The notes under the pieces were generated by a model, which had not been told where the DNA came from, did not search any database, and saw only the letters and a program-made list of their open reading frames with translations. A stretch of DNA of 64,000 bases from AC-32 sp963821495 (GTDB lineage Bacteria > Actinomycetota > Thermoleophilia > Gaiellales > Gaiellaceae): the NCBI GenBank assembly GCA_963821495.1, contig CAWGEA010000003.1, positions 992,001 to 1,056,000 on the forward strand. The letters run 5' to 3'. The first letter of the stretch is position 1. Each line of letters starts with the position of its first letter. The translations under genes were made by a program, and so were the position numbers. Positions 1 to 8,107 of this stretch are shown here, in pieces.

Positions 1-173
1 CCGAGCCGGCCGCGGCAGACACGTGCATGTACACGACCACCGAGGACGAGGCGTTCATCCTCGAGCGGCGTGGGCGCGTCGTCGTCGGCTCCCCGTGCTC
101 GGGCCACGGCTTCAAGTTCGCGCTGGCGATCGGCATGCGGCTCGCCGAGCTCGCGCTCGAAGCCGCAGGCTGA
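1..173 (+). CDS. FAD-dependent oxidoreductase, C-terminal fragment (sarcosine / N-methyltryptophan oxidase-like)
   Basis: The window opens inside a reading frame starting at base 3 that ends with TGA at 171-173, so only the last 56 residues are present. They contain CMYTTTEDEAFIL and then SPCSGHGFKFALAIG, the C-terminal signature of monomeric sarcosine oxidase and N-methyl-L-tryptophan oxidase. In that family the SGHGFKF segment packs against the FAD, which is attached covalently to a cysteine elsewhere in the protein. Such enzymes oxidise N-methyl amino acids or other secondary amines and release hydrogen peroxide. The FAD-binding N-terminus lies outside the window, so the substrate cannot be judged. 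Confidence 0.8.
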   Translation, partial: EPAAADTCMYTTTEDEAFILERRGRVVVGSPCSGHGFKFALAIGMRLAELALEAAG

Positions 174-187
174 TACCGGAAGCGCTT

Positions 188-216
188 TTGACCGCTCCGG
201 CGAGCGGGCGTACAGT
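188..216 (+). promoter_or_regulatory. sigma-70-type promoter for the secreted propeller gene
   Basis: TTGACC (188-193) and TACAGT (211-216) are separated by exactly 17 bases, close to the housekeeping consensus. Transcription would begin near 223, only about six bases before the ATG at 229, so the mRNA would be almost leaderless. Confidence 0.7.
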
Positions 217-228
217 CGAACGGTTCTT

Positions 229-1773
229 ATGAGGCTCGTGCCAGGCCGCCCTGTCCGCCGACTCGGGGTCGTCGGCGTATTTGCGCTGGTATTTGCGGCC
301 TCAGGCCTCGCATACGTGTGCCATCCCGACCTTCCCGGGACGCGCAGCCTCGGCGTCGGCGGCCGGGTGGACGCCTACGCGCTCAGCGGAGGGCGCGTCA
401 CGATCCACGCCTGGGTGCGGGGATGCGAGCGCACGATCGTCTGGCGACCCCTGGCCGCCGCCTCGTCGGCCGGCGGCTGCACGAGCCGGGCTCCTGCGAC
501 CCCGCCGAGGCGCGCCGCGAGCGACGGCCGCCACCGCGTGGTCCTCGTCGCGGGAAGCCGAGACCCTGATCTTCCGGATCGCCTGGCCGTCTACGACGCG
601 CAAACCGGGGCCGGCTTGCACGAGTGGCCGCTTCCGGCCACCGCGTCCTCGGTGGACGTCGCACGAGGGCTGGCTGTCCTCTCGACGTCGAACGGCGTCT
701 ACGTCCTGCGGCTGAGCGACGGCCGCTTCGCCCTCGTCGGCGTCAAGCGCGCGGGCGACCGTCCGCAGATCGGGTCTGCGGGCGTGGTGTTCGACGACGA
801 CCTCTACAAGCAACGGAGCAGCAGGCGTTCGCTGCTGAAGTTCCTGCCGCTCGCGACCGTGACCCACGCGCTGCGGCCCTTCGGCCCGCTGCGCGTACCG
901 GCCACGATCGGCGACTTCTCGCTCGACGGGCGCAGCGTGATCTTCGTCAAGAAGGACCCGACCGGCGAGTGCGACCGGATCGGCGTCTGGACGATTCCGT
1001 GGCACTACTCGACCGACCTGATGGACGAGCCCCCGATCTGCCCGGAGCGGCACGCTCCCGGCGGCATCGACGCACTGGCCCTCGGAGGCCAGTACGTGGA
1101 GGTGCTGACGACGTACGGCAGCGTGCAGACGCTCGTGTCGAGCACGTTCGTCCGCTGCATCGAGAAGGTCGTCACGCGCACGAGGCTCGGCACGGGCACG
1201 ATCCCCGCGGTCGCGGGCGACGGATCGACGCTGGCCTACGCGGTCAGGGCGGGCTCCGGCCCGGCACGGATCGGGCGCCTGCTCGGTCAGCGCCCGGCCG
1301 GCTCCGTGGCTGTGCCCTCGGCGGTCAGGCTCTCGGTCGACCGCGGCCGGCTCGCGGTTCTCCGCGCCGACGGCCGCATCGACGTGCTGCAGAACGACCG
1401 GGTGCTGCGGACGTTCGAGCCGACCGGCGCGAGGGCGCTCGCCCTGCGCGGCAACCAACTGACGGTCGTGACGCAGGCGGGGACGCTCGACACCTATGCG
1501 CTCTGGGACGGACGGCTGCTCCACCGCTGGCGCCTCCCGGCCGGCACCGCGTCGGCGGTCGACGTCCACTACGGCGCCGCCGTGGTCTCGGCCGGCCGGC
1601 AGCTCCTGGCGATCGGGCTCTCGACCGGCCGGGAGCGCGTGCTGCTGACGGCGCCGCGGCCAGTGCGCGCGCACCTGGACGACATCGGCGTGGTCTACGC
1701 GTACAACGTGGGGCGCAGCGGCGTCCTCGGCTTCATCCCGTTCGCTGCGGTCGAGCGGGCGCTCGCCGCCTGA
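229..1773 (+). CDS. Secreted or membrane-anchored beta-propeller-like protein, function unknown
   Basis: The product has 514 residues. The ATG at 229 was chosen because it sits just downstream of a good promoter and gives a basic N-terminus (MRLVPGRPVRRLG) followed by a hydrophobic stretch (about residues 12-30), a signal peptide or membrane anchor. The rest alternates short beta-strand-like segments such as GRIDVLQNDRVLRTFEP and GTLDTYALWDGRLLHRW, in the style of WD40/PQQ-like propeller blades, with no catalytic motif. The ATG lies 55 bases after the oxidoreductase stop, and homogentisate dioxygenase begins 26 bases after this stop. It probably acts outside the cytoplasm. I do not recognise the family. 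Confidence 0.7.
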   Translation: MRLVPGRPVRRLGVVGVFALVFAASGLAYVCHPDLPGTRSLGVGGRVDAYALSGGRVTIHAWVRGCERTIVWRPLAAASSAGGCTSRAPATPPRRAASDGRHRVVLVAGSRDPDLPDRLAVYDAQTGAGLHEWPLPATASSVDVARGLAVLSTSNGVYVLRLSDGRFALVGVKRAGDRPQIGSAGVVFDDDLYKQRSSRRSLLKFLPLATVTHALRPFGPLRVPATIGDFSLDGRSVIFVKKDPTGECDRIGVWTIPWHYSTDLMDEPPICPERHAPGGIDALALGGQYVEVLTTYGSVQTLVSSTFVRCIEKVVTRTRLGTGTIPAVAGDGSTLAYAVRAGSGPARIGRLLGQRPAGSVAVPSAVRLSVDRGRLAVLRADGRIDVLQNDRVLRTFEPTGARALALRGNQLTVVTQAGTLDTYALWDGRLLHRWRLPAGTASAVDVHYGAAVVSAGRQLLAIGLSTGRERVLLTAPRPVRAHLDDIGVVYAYNVGRSGVLGFIPFAAVERALAA

Positions 1774-1786
1774 TCCCGCGCCCGAC

Positions 1787-1792
1787 TATCCT
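1787..1792 (+). promoter_or_regulatory. -10 element for hmgA, leaderless type
   Basis: TATCCT ends seven bases before the GTG start at 1800. There is no Shine-Dalgarno sequence. This matches the hexamer-N6-8-start pattern repeated through the window. Confidence 0.55.
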
Positions 1793-1799
1793 TCCGCCC

Positions 1800-3008
1800 G
1801 TGCCGACGTACCAGGTCCGAGGCGAGGTACCGCGCAAGCGCCACGTCCAGTTCCGCGACAACGGGCGGCTGCTGACCGAGGAGGTCATGGGCCTCGAGGG
1901 GTTCTCGGGGAACGAGTCGATCCTCTACCACCTGACCTCGCCCTGCCGCGTCACGAAGGTCGATGAGTTCGAGCCGATCGAGCGCGAAGAGTGGGTTCCC
2001 GAGGGCCACCAGCACCGGCACTTCGGCACGATGGACGTCGCCGCCGAAGGCGACGCCGTCAGCGGCCGCAAGCTGTTGATGTGGAACGACGACGTCGAGA
2101 TCCGGCTCTGCCGGCCCGACGAGGAGATGGACTACTTCTTCCGCAACGGCGAAGGCGACGAGGTGATCTTCGTCCACGAGGGCAAGGGCACGCTCGAGAC
2201 GATCTTCGGCGACCTTCCCTATACCGAGGGGGACTACGTCGTCGTTCCGCGCGGGACGACCTACCGCTTCCGGCCCGAGGGCGAGCAGCGCTACGTCGTC
2301 TTCGAGTCACCCGGCTTGATCGAGATCCCGAGGCGCTACCGCAACGAGTACGGGCAGCTGCTCGAGCACGCGCCCTTCTACCACCGCGACATCCACCCGC
2401 CGACCGAGTTGCACACGCATCGCGACACCGGCGAGTTCCGGGTCAAGGTGAGGATTCGCGACGGCTACCAGACCTACGTGCTCGACTACCACCCGTTCGA
2501 CGTCGTCGGCTGGGACGGCTACGTCTACCCGTGGACGTTCTCGATCCACGACTTCGAGCCGATCACCGGGCGGATCCACATGCCGCCGCCCTCGCACCAG
2601 ACCTTCGAGGGCCGCAACTTCGTGATCTGCTCGTTCTGCCCGCGCAAGCTCGACTTCGACCCGCTGGCGATCCCGATCCCGTACCACCACTCGAACCTGA
2701 ACTCCGAGGAGATGATCTATTACGTCTCGGGCAACTTCTCCTCGCGGCGCGGGATCGACGTCGGCTCGGTCACGCTGCACCCATCCGGGATCCCGCACGG
2801 GCCGCACCCGGGGCTGGCGGAGGCCTCGATCGGCCAGACGGAGACGCACGAGCTCGCGGTGATGTGCGACACGTTCCACCCGCTGCGGCTGACGAAGCTG
2901 GCGAAGAAGCTCGACGACGGCGAGTACGCCTACTCGTGGCTCGAGGAGCGTGTCCCGGCGGCGGAGAGCGCCGACGAGGACCCCGCCGGCGTCACCTCGC
3001 ACTTCTGA
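1800..3008 (+). CDS. hmgA: Homogentisate 1,2-dioxygenase
   Basis: The 402-residue cupin protein matches homogentisate dioxygenase, which opens the aromatic ring of homogentisate to maleylacetoacetate in tyrosine and phenylalanine catabolism. The two cupin halves are visible: an N-terminal segment with GDEVIFVHEGKGTLETIFG, and a C-terminal half with PYHHSNLNSEEMIYYVSG and HPSGIPHGPHPG, which hold the His and Glu candidates for the mononuclear Fe(II) site. GTG at 1800 is preferred because of the TATCCT hexamer seven bases upstream. The following HAD gene starts 13 bases after the stop and may be cotranscribed. Other homogentisate-pathway genes are not in the window. The length is a little below the roughly 430-440 residues of proteobacterial and human enzymes. 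Confidence 0.88.
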   Translation: MPTYQVRGEVPRKRHVQFRDNGRLLTEEVMGLEGFSGNESILYHLTSPCRVTKVDEFEPIEREEWVPEGHQHRHFGTMDVAAEGDAVSGRKLLMWNDDVEIRLCRPDEEMDYFFRNGEGDEVIFVHEGKGTLETIFGDLPYTEGDYVVVPRGTTYRFRPEGEQRYVVFESPGLIEIPRRYRNEYGQLLEHAPFYHRDIHPPTELHTHRDTGEFRVKVRIRDGYQTYVLDYHPFDVVGWDGYVYPWTFSIHDFEPITGRIHMPPPSHQTFEGRNFVICSFCPRKLDFDPLAIPIPYHHSNLNSEEMIYYVSGNFSSRRGIDVGSVTLHPSGIPHGPHPGLAEASIGQTETHELAVMCDTFHPLRLTKLAKKLDDGEYAYSWLEERVPAAESADEDPAGVTSHF

Positions 3009-3021
3009 GCGCGGATCCGCC

Positions 3022-3621
3022 ATGAGGCTCGTCCTCGACTGGGACGGGACCGTGACCGAGCGGGACACGCTCGACCTCGTGCTGCAGGAGTTCGGCGACG
3101 CCGAGATCTACGAACGGGTCGAGAGCGAGCTCGAGGCGGGACGGATGACGCTGAACGACGTGATCGCGGCCGAGTTCGCGACGGTCACCGCGCCGCTCGA
3201 GGAGGCGGTCGCGTACGTCGTCGAGCACACGCGTGTGCGGCCGGGTTTCGCGGAGCTCGCGCGGTCGCGGCACCCGCTCGTCGTTTCGTCGGGCTTCCAC
3301 GAGCTGATCGAGCCGGTGCTCGAGCGGGAGGGCGTGCTCGGCGCCGTCGAGCTGCGCGCGAACCGCGTCGAGGCGAGGCCCGACGGCTGGCAGGTGCACT
3401 TCCGCGTGGCCGACATCTGCGAGGAGTGCGGCGAGGCGTGCAAGCGCGGCGACCTGCCGAGCGGCGAGGTCGTCTTCGCCGGCGACGGCCACTCGGACTA
3501 CTGCGCCTCGCTCGCGGCCGACCGCGTCTTCGCGACCAACGGCCTCGCTCGCTTCCTCGAGCGCCGCGGTGTCCGGCACGAGCCGCTGACGGACTTCTAC
3601 GCGCTCGCCTCAGAGCTGTAG
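3022..3621 (+). CDS. HAD-superfamily phosphatase, MtnX/SerB-like
   Basis: The 199-residue protein starts MRLVLDWDGTVTERD, so the nucleophile and general acid/base aspartates (D6 and D8) of the HAD fold are at the extreme N-terminus. Motif II is VVSSGF (about 90-95) and motif III/IV is FAGDGHSDYCAS. This layout resembles MtnX (2-hydroxy-3-keto-5-methylthiopentenyl-1-phosphate phosphatase) and phosphoserine phosphatase. Cysteines in ICEECGEACK (about 134-143) suggest a small structural site. No methionine-salvage partner is adjacent, so the substrate stays open. The gene follows hmgA closely and converges with the next gene, overlapping it by 12 bases. Confidence 0.75.
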   Translation: MRLVLDWDGTVTERDTLDLVLQEFGDAEIYERVESELEAGRMTLNDVIAAEFATVTAPLEEAVAYVVEHTRVRPGFAELARSRHPLVVSSGFHELIEPVLEREGVLGAVELRANRVEARPDGWQVHFRVADICEECGEACKRGDLPSGEVVFAGDGHSDYCASLAADRVFATNGLARFLERRGVRHEPLTDFYALASEL

Positions 3622-4245
3622 CTCGGCCGGCTCGCGCGGGCCGCCGTGCGTCAGCAGCAGCCGCTCGGGCCTGCGCTCGAGCGCTCGCTCGACCGAGGCC
3701 CGCTGCTCGTCCACCGACTCGGTCTCGCGCAGCCAGCTCGGCGGGGCGAGCTCCGCGTGGCCGTCGTAGCCGAGCACGGAATCGCCGAGCACGAGCGCGC
3801 GGTGCGACGGCAGCCAGAACGCCGCCTCGTCCATGTGGTGCATCGCCAGCGCCTCGACCCCGCCGGGCAGCGCGTCGCCGTCGCGGAAGGTGTTGCTGAC
3901 GCGGACTCGCTCGGCCAGCGGCTCCGCCGAGGGCTCGTGCGCCCAGACCGTCGCGCCTTCGTAGCGGTTGGCGATCTCCTGCGAGCTGCGCGCGTGCCAG
4001 AAGACGGTGAGCAGGATTGCCGGCGGGCCGTGGTGCTCGACGTCGCCGTCGAGGGCGGCCCAGAACGTCTCCTCCTCGCCGCGCGGTACGAGCGGGTCGA
4101 ACAGCACGAACGCGTCGTCGTGGACGAGTGCGTAGGACGCGACCTGCTTCTCCCAGCCCTTGCCGTGCTGGAAGTCCGAGGGCCCCCAGTCGGGATGCGG
4201 CGCCGTCCACCACCAGAGGTGCGGCGCGATCTGCTCGATCTGCAC
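3610..4245 (-). CDS. Metallo-beta-lactamase-like protein with a degenerate metal site
   Basis: The 211-residue protein has the strand order and LLTHGG C-terminal motif of the metallo-beta-lactamase fold (APHLWWWTAPHPDW, VLFDPL, ALVLGDSVLGYDG). The HxHxDH signature that should follow the second strand is replaced by LLTVFWHARSS. It is clearly paralogous to the gene at 63104-63673, which has LTCPWHRRDA at the same place. Start GTG at 4245 is supported by TAGCGT seven bases upstream. It could be a hydrolase with an altered metal site or a non-catalytic binding protein. Confidence 0.65.
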   Translation of the reverse strand: MQIEQIAPHLWWWTAPHPDWGPSDFQHGKGWEKQVASYALVHDDAFVLFDPLVPRGEEETFWAALDGDVEHHGPPAILLTVFWHARSSQEIANRYEGATVWAHEPSAEPLAERVRVSNTFRDGDALPGGVEALAMHHMDEAAFWLPSHRALVLGDSVLGYDGHAELAPPSWLRETESVDEQRASVERALERRPERLLLTHGGPREPAELQL

Positions 4246-4252
4246 CCGGCTG

Positions 4253-4258
4253 ACGCTA
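4253..4258 (-). promoter_or_regulatory. -10 element for the MBL-like gene, leaderless type
   Basis: On the minus strand TAGCGT ends seven bases before the GTG at 4245. The divergent -10 for the glycosylase gene lies only a few bases away. Confidence 0.5.
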
Positions 4259-4265
4259 CCGCACG

Positions 4266-4271
4266 TACGGT
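4266..4271 (+). promoter_or_regulatory. -10 element for the DNA glycosylase gene, leaderless type
   Basis: TACGGT ends six bases before the ATG at 4278. No ribosome-binding sequence is present. Confidence 0.45.
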
Positions 4272-4277
4272 TGCCCG

Positions 4278-5090
4278 ATGCCGCTGCTGAAGCTACCGCA
4301 GCCGTTCGACTTCGAGCTGACGACGGAGCGCTTCCGGGCCTTCGGCCACGACCTCGCGAACCTCTGGGAGAACGGCGCGCTGCACCGGGTGGTCGGCGTG
4401 CGGGAGCTGCGGATCCAGCCGGCGCGGGGCGGCGTGCGCGTCGAGCCGCTCGACGCCGAGACCCGGCCGGTGGTGCGCAAGCTGCTCGGCCTCGAGTTCG
4501 ATCTCGACGCCTTCTACGCGTGGGCGCGGCGCGAGCCGGTGCTGCGGCGGCTGACGAAGGTCCTCGCCGGTTTCCGGCCGCCGCTCGGGCCGGAGCCGTT
4601 CGAGACGCTCGTCACCTCGATCACCGCGCAGCAGGTCTCGCTCTTCGCCGCCTTCGCGATCCGCAACCGCCTGATCGAGCGCTTCGGCAGGCGCGTCGGC
4701 CGCGCCTACTCGTTTCCGACGGAGCAGCGCCTGCGGCGGGCGACGCACGACCAGCTCGTCGCGCTCGGTTTCTCCAACCGCAAGGCGGAGTACGTCCGCG
4801 GCCTCGCGCGCGAGCCGCTCGACCTGAGCGCGCTGGCGGGCCTCCCCGACGAGGAGGTGAAGGCGCGCCTGGTCGCGATCCGCGGCTTCGGCGAGTGGAC
4901 CGCGGACTGGTTCCTGGCCCGCCACCTCGCCCGGCCGCGGGCCTGGCCGGCCGGCGACCTGGCGCTCGTCAAGGCGGTGCGCGCGTACTACCCCGAGGCC
5001 GAGGACGTGCGCGCCTTCGGTGCGCGCTTCGAGCCGTTCCAGAACCTCAGCGCGCACTACCTGCTCACCGGGGCTAGGCTCGGGGCGTGA
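4278..5090 (+). CDS. DNA-3-methyladenine glycosylase II-like (HhH-GPD superfamily)
   Basis: The 270-residue protein carries the HhH-GPD fold: a helix-hairpin-helix at about 201-212 (IRGFGEWTADWF) followed by the catalytic aspartate in WPAGDLAL (about D227), and the upstream ITAQQVS motif (about 115-121) typical of AlkA-like enzymes. There is no C-terminal Fe-S cysteine cluster. It should excise alkylated or otherwise damaged bases from DNA as a monofunctional glycosylase, since no catalytic lysine of the bifunctional enzymes is evident. The N-terminal part (about 1-100) is compatible with the AlkA/OGG N-terminal beta domain. The stop overlaps the next start in GTGA, so it is probably translationally coupled to the acetyltransferase gene. 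Confidence 0.8.
   Translation: MPLLKLPQPFDFELTTERFRAFGHDLANLWENGALHRVVGVRELRIQPARGGVRVEPLDAETRPVVRKLLGLEFDLDAFYAWARREPVLRRLTKVLAGFRPPLGPEPFETLVTSITAQQVSLFAAFAIRNRLIERFGRRVGRAYSFPTEQRLRRATHDQLVALGFSNRKAEYVRGLAREPLDLSALAGLPDEEVKARLVAIRGFGEWTADWFLARHLARPRAWPAGDLALVKAVRAYYPEAEDVRAFGARFEPFQNLSAHYLLTGARLGA
5075..5080 (+). promoter_or_regulatory. -10 element for the GNAT gene, leaderless type
   Basis: TAGGCT ends six bases before the GTG at 5087, inside the end of the glycosylase gene. The same TAGGCT-N6-GTG arrangement occurs before the GST gene at 6023. Confidence 0.5.
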
Positions 5091-6025
5091 ACGTCCGCGA
5101 GGCGACACCCGCCGACGAGCCGACGCTGCTGGCCTTCACCGAGGCGATCTTCGGCGAGAACTGGAACCGGCCGTGGCGTCCCCCAGAGGTCACGCCGAAA
5201 CTCTTCGAGGACAAGCTCGTGCTGCTCGCCGAGGAGGGCGAAGAGCCGGTCGGCTACGCGTTCGGCGAGCTCGACCCGCACGGCCACGCGCACGTGAACA
5301 TCGTCTACGTCGTCCCGCAGCAGCGTCGCCGGGGTGTCACGCGCGCGCTGCTCGCGGAGTTCGCTTCGCGCGCGCGAGAGGCGGGGATCGAGCACCTCAC
5401 CCTCGACGTGGCGACCGACAACGAGGCCGGCCGCGAGGTCTGGCGCCGCATGGGCTTCACCGAGTGGGCGCTCCGGCTGACGGCTCCGCTCGACCGGGTG
5501 GAGCACGGTCGCGAGGCCGGCGAGTCGTACGCCTCGCTCCACGTGCAGACCGACGACCGCGACGCGGTCGACGCCGCGGTCGCGAAGTACCTGCCGCGGC
5601 TGGGCGGCTCCGGCGCGCGCGTCGAGGGGCCGCGCAACGGCTGGGTCGCCGTCTACGCGGAGCTCGTCGACCGCGACCGCCGCGCGCGGGAGCGGCTCGC
5701 CTCGGAGCTCTCTAACGCGACGGCGGCCGTCATCTGCTCGATCGGCGTCGAGGACGGCGCCGTCGTGCGCTACGTCCTCTTCGAGCGCGGCAGCGTCGTC
5801 GACGAGTACCAGTCGGTGCCGGACTACTTCGGCCCGCTGCCTCCGGGTGACGTGGTCGCGCTCGGCTCGAACCCGACGGTGGTCTCACGGCTAACCGGCG
5901 CAGAGCCGGCACGGCTGCGGACGGTTGCGCGGACGGCCTCGACTCCGGACGAGCTGCCGCCCGCGGACGAGCTGCTCGCGCAGATCGCCGAGGTGATGGG
6001 CCTCGAGGGCGCCGGCCGCGGCTAG
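5087..6025 (+). CDS. GNAT-family N-acetyltransferase
   Basis: The 312-residue protein has a GNAT domain over about residues 1-150: NVREATPADEPTLLAF at the start, then YVVPQQRRRGVTRALLAEFASRA, the acetyl-CoA pyrophosphate-binding motif A (R/Q-x-x-G-x-G/A type), and NEAGREVWRRMGF. The C-terminal half (about 155-312) is an unrecognised alpha/beta domain that could be a second, degenerate acetyltransferase module. The GTG start overlaps the glycosylase stop by four bases and has its own TAGGCT hexamer. The substrate is unknown. Confidence 0.75.
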   Translation: MNVREATPADEPTLLAFTEAIFGENWNRPWRPPEVTPKLFEDKLVLLAEEGEEPVGYAFGELDPHGHAHVNIVYVVPQQRRRGVTRALLAEFASRAREAGIEHLTLDVATDNEAGREVWRRMGFTEWALRLTAPLDRVEHGREAGESYASLHVQTDDRDAVDAAVAKYLPRLGGSGARVEGPRNGWVAVYAELVDRDRRARERLASELSNATAAVICSIGVEDGAVVRYVLFERGSVVDEYQSVPDYFGPLPPGDVVALGSNPTVVSRLTGAEPARLRTVARTASTPDELPPADELLAQIAEVMGLEGAGRG

Positions 6026-6028
6026 GCT
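6023..6028 (+). promoter_or_regulatory. -10 element for the GST-like gene, leaderless type
   Basis: TAGGCT ends six bases before the GTG at 6035, the same sequence and spacing as at 5075. It overlaps the acetyltransferase stop codon (6023-6025). Confidence 0.5.
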
Positions 6029-6034
6029 CCCGGC

Positions 6035-6604
6035 GTGCCGACCCTCTACACCGCCGACCGCTGCCCCTACGCTGCACGGGCGCGGATCGCGCTGGCCGAG
6101 AAGGGCATCGCCTACGACGCGGTCGAGATCGACCTCGACGACCGCCCCGCCTGGATCTACGAGAAGAACGCGCTCGGCCGCGTGCCGGTCTACGAGGAAG
6201 ACGAGGGTCTCGTGCTGCCGGAGTCCGAGGTGATCATGGAGTACCTCGAGGAGCGCTACCCCGAACCGGCGCTGTGGCCGGCCGACCCCGCCGAGCGGGC
6301 GCTCGGACGGCTCTGGCTGCACCGCTTCGACGACCGCCTCGGCGGCGCGTACTACGCCGCGCGGCGAGGGGACGGGCGTGAACAGCTCGACGCGCGCCTT
6401 GCGGAGCTCGACCGCGCGCTCGAGGCGCAGCCGTGGCTCTCCGGCCGCGAGTACGGCCTCGCCGACATCGGCTACCTCCCCTGGATCCTGCGCGGCCTGG
6501 AGCGCTTCGAGCTCGAGCTCGGGCCCGCGCTTGCGGACTGGCTCGAGCGCTGCTCGGCCCGCCCTGCGGTGGCGGCCGAGCGTGAGCTCGTCGCGGCGCT
6601 GTGA
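6035..6604 (+). CDS. Glutathione S-transferase-like protein
   Basis: The 189-residue protein begins with a thioredoxin-fold GST N-terminal domain: LYTADRCPYAARARIALAEKGI with a CPYA motif (C at about 9), a cis-proline segment LGRVPVYEED, and LPESEVIMEYLEERYPEP. A helical C-terminal domain follows with the conserved LADIGYLPW segment. Proteins of this type conjugate or reduce thiols; most actinobacteria make mycothiol or other thiols rather than glutathione, so the thiol partner is uncertain. The stop overlaps the next GTG by four bases (GTGA), which places it in a tight run with the hydrolase and rhodanese genes. Confidence 0.8.
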   Translation: MPTLYTADRCPYAARARIALAEKGIAYDAVEIDLDDRPAWIYEKNALGRVPVYEEDEGLVLPESEVIMEYLEERYPEPALWPADPAERALGRLWLHRFDDRLGGAYYAARRGDGREQLDARLAELDRALEAQPWLSGREYGLADIGYLPWILRGLERFELELGPALADWLERCSARPAVAAERELVAAL

Positions 6605-7287
6605 AGGTCGTCCTGCTCCACGCCTATCCGCTGGACGAGCGGATGTGGGAGCCGCAGCTCGAGTCGCTGCGCGACTACGAGGTCGCGGCGCCCCGTCTGT
6701 ACGGCCGCGGCCGCTCGATCGCCGAGTACGCCTCGTCGGTCTTGGAGGAGATCGAGGAGGACGCCGTCCTCGTCGGCGCCTCGCTCGGCGGGTACGCGGC
6801 GCTCGCGATGGCCCACCTGGAGCCGCGGCGGGTGCGCGCGCTGGCTCTGGTCGGCGCCCGCGCCGACTCGGATTCGCCCGAGCGGCGCGAGGGTCGCGCC
6901 GTCACGAAGGAGCTGATCGAGAACGGCGGCGCCGAGGCGCTGTGGGAGAACCAGCGGACGCGGCTCTTGCTGGAGGACGCCGCTGCCGACGCCGTCGGCC
7001 GCGCGGGCGAGCTCGCCGTCGACCGCTCGACGGACGAGCTCCTGGAGGCCCTGCTCGCGATTCGAGACCGCGAGGACCGTTCCGACACGCTCGCCGCCTT
7101 CGAGGGCCAGGTGCTGGTGGCCGTCGGCGAAGGCGACCTCTTCTTCCCGCCCGAGGAGGCACGAGGGCAGGCGCAGGCGGCTCGCCGCGGCCGCTTCCGC
7201 GCGTTCTCCGGCGCTCGCCACCTGCCCAACCTCGAGCAACCCGGTGAGTTCAACGCCGCGCTGACGGGGTTCCTCGCGGATGTCTGA
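6601..7287 (+). CDS. Alpha/beta-fold hydrolase
   Basis: The 228-residue protein has the alpha/beta-hydrolase core: VVLLHAYPLDERMW with the oxyanion-hole region after the first strand, the nucleophile elbow VGASLGGYAALAMAHL (Ser at about 60), an acid in VAVGEGDLFFP and the catalytic histidine in FSGARHLPNLEQP. The short cap resembles small esterases of the AB-hydrolase-1 group. The first codon GTG overlaps the GST stop in GTGA, and its own end overlaps the rhodanese start by eight bases, so translation is probably coupled. The substrate is not deducible. Confidence 0.75.
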   Translation: MKVVLLHAYPLDERMWEPQLESLRDYEVAAPRLYGRGRSIAEYASSVLEEIEEDAVLVGASLGGYAALAMAHLEPRRVRALALVGARADSDSPERREGRAVTKELIENGGAEALWENQRTRLLLEDAAADAVGRAGELAVDRSTDELLEALLAIRDREDRSDTLAAFEGQVLVAVGEGDLFFPPEEARGQAQAARRGRFRAFSGARHLPNLEQPGEFNAALTGFLADV

Positions 7288-8068
7288 GCTGCCGCCGCTC
7301 GTCGACGCGGCCTGGCTGCGGGAGCACCTCGGCGACGAGGATTTGCTCGTCGGCGACGTGCGCGGCCCGAACGCGCACCAGCGGGGGCACCTGCCGCGCT
7401 CGATCCCGCTTGTGCTCGGCTCGCCGCCGCCGCTCGCGACGCGCGAGACCGTGCGCGAGTTCGCGGTCGAGGTGCAGCGCCGGCTCGGCCGCCACGGGGT
7501 CACCGGCGAGGAGCGGCTCGTGCTCTACGACCGCGGCGACTGCGTCGGGGCGGCGGCATCCGCTCAGGCAGCGCTTCTCGCGGGCCACCCGCAGGTGTCG
7601 GTGCTGGCCGGGGGCGTGGCCGCGTGGCCGGAGGAGCTCGAGCTCGGCACGGTCGAGCTGCACAAGACGAGGACGAGCCTCGAGCCGCGGCTGGAGGCGG
7701 TGCCGACCTGGGAGGAGCTTCGCGACCGCCTGCGCGACGAGCGCCTGACGATCGTCGACGTCCGCAGCGACGACGAGTTCGACGGGCGCGGGGGCTACCC
7801 GTGCGACCCGCGCCAGGGCCATATCCCGGGTGCGCGCCACCTCGAGGTCGAGCGCCTGTTTGCCGCGCCGGGCCGCCCGCACGAGCCTTGGGGGGTCCGC
7901 GAGCTCGTCGGCCTGCCCGAGGGCGCCGAGGTCGTCGCCTACTGCCATTCCGGCTCGCGCTCGGCGCTGGCCGCGCTGGCGCTCAGGTCGGCCGGCTACG
8001 ACGCGCGCAACTACCCGGGCTCCTGGCACGAGTGGTCGCGCCACGAGGACCTGCCGCTGGAACGCTGA
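7280..8068 (+). CDS. Two-domain rhodanese sulfurtransferase
   Basis: The 262-residue protein has two rhodanese modules (about 1-125 and 135-262) like thiosulfate sulfurtransferase or 3-mercaptopyruvate sulfurtransferase (SseA). The active-site cysteine is in the C-terminal module, AYCHSGSRSALAAL (about C222). The N-terminal module ends its loop with LYDRGDCVGAAASA, lacks a normal CRxGx[RT] loop and should be structural. Also visible are VDVRSDDEFDG, GHIPGARHL and WPGS-like NYPGSWHEWS. The enzyme moves sulfane sulfur from a donor to a thiol or cyanide. It overlaps the hydrolase gene by eight bases, and a strong terminator begins at its stop codon. Confidence 0.85.
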   Translation: MSELPPLVDAAWLREHLGDEDLLVGDVRGPNAHQRGHLPRSIPLVLGSPPPLATRETVREFAVEVQRRLGRHGVTGEERLVLYDRGDCVGAAASAQAALLAGHPQVSVLAGGVAAWPEELELGTVELHKTRTSLEPRLEAVPTWEELRDRLRDERLTIVDVRSDDEFDGRGGYPCDPRQGHIPGARHLEVERLFAAPGRPHEPWGVRELVGLPEGAEVVAYCHSGSRSALAALALRSAGYDARNYPGSWHEWSRHEDLPLER

Positions 8069-8095
8069 GCGGGGCCTCCCGGAGAAGGCCCCGCT
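8068..8095 (+). terminator. Terminator hairpin after the rhodanese gene
   Basis: AGCGGGGCCT (8068-8077) pairs perfectly with AGGCCCCGCT (8086-8095) across an eight-base loop. It starts at the last base of the rhodanese stop codon. There is no U-tract. It lies between convergent genes and may serve both strands. Confidence 0.7.
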
Positions 8096-8107
8096 TAGCG
8101 GGAGGTC

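Noticed and set aside
301..1674. A 457-codon minus-strand frame over the first propeller gene
   Set aside because: Low-complexity Arg/Asp/Ala composition and no motif. The plus-strand gene has a signal peptide and a promoter.
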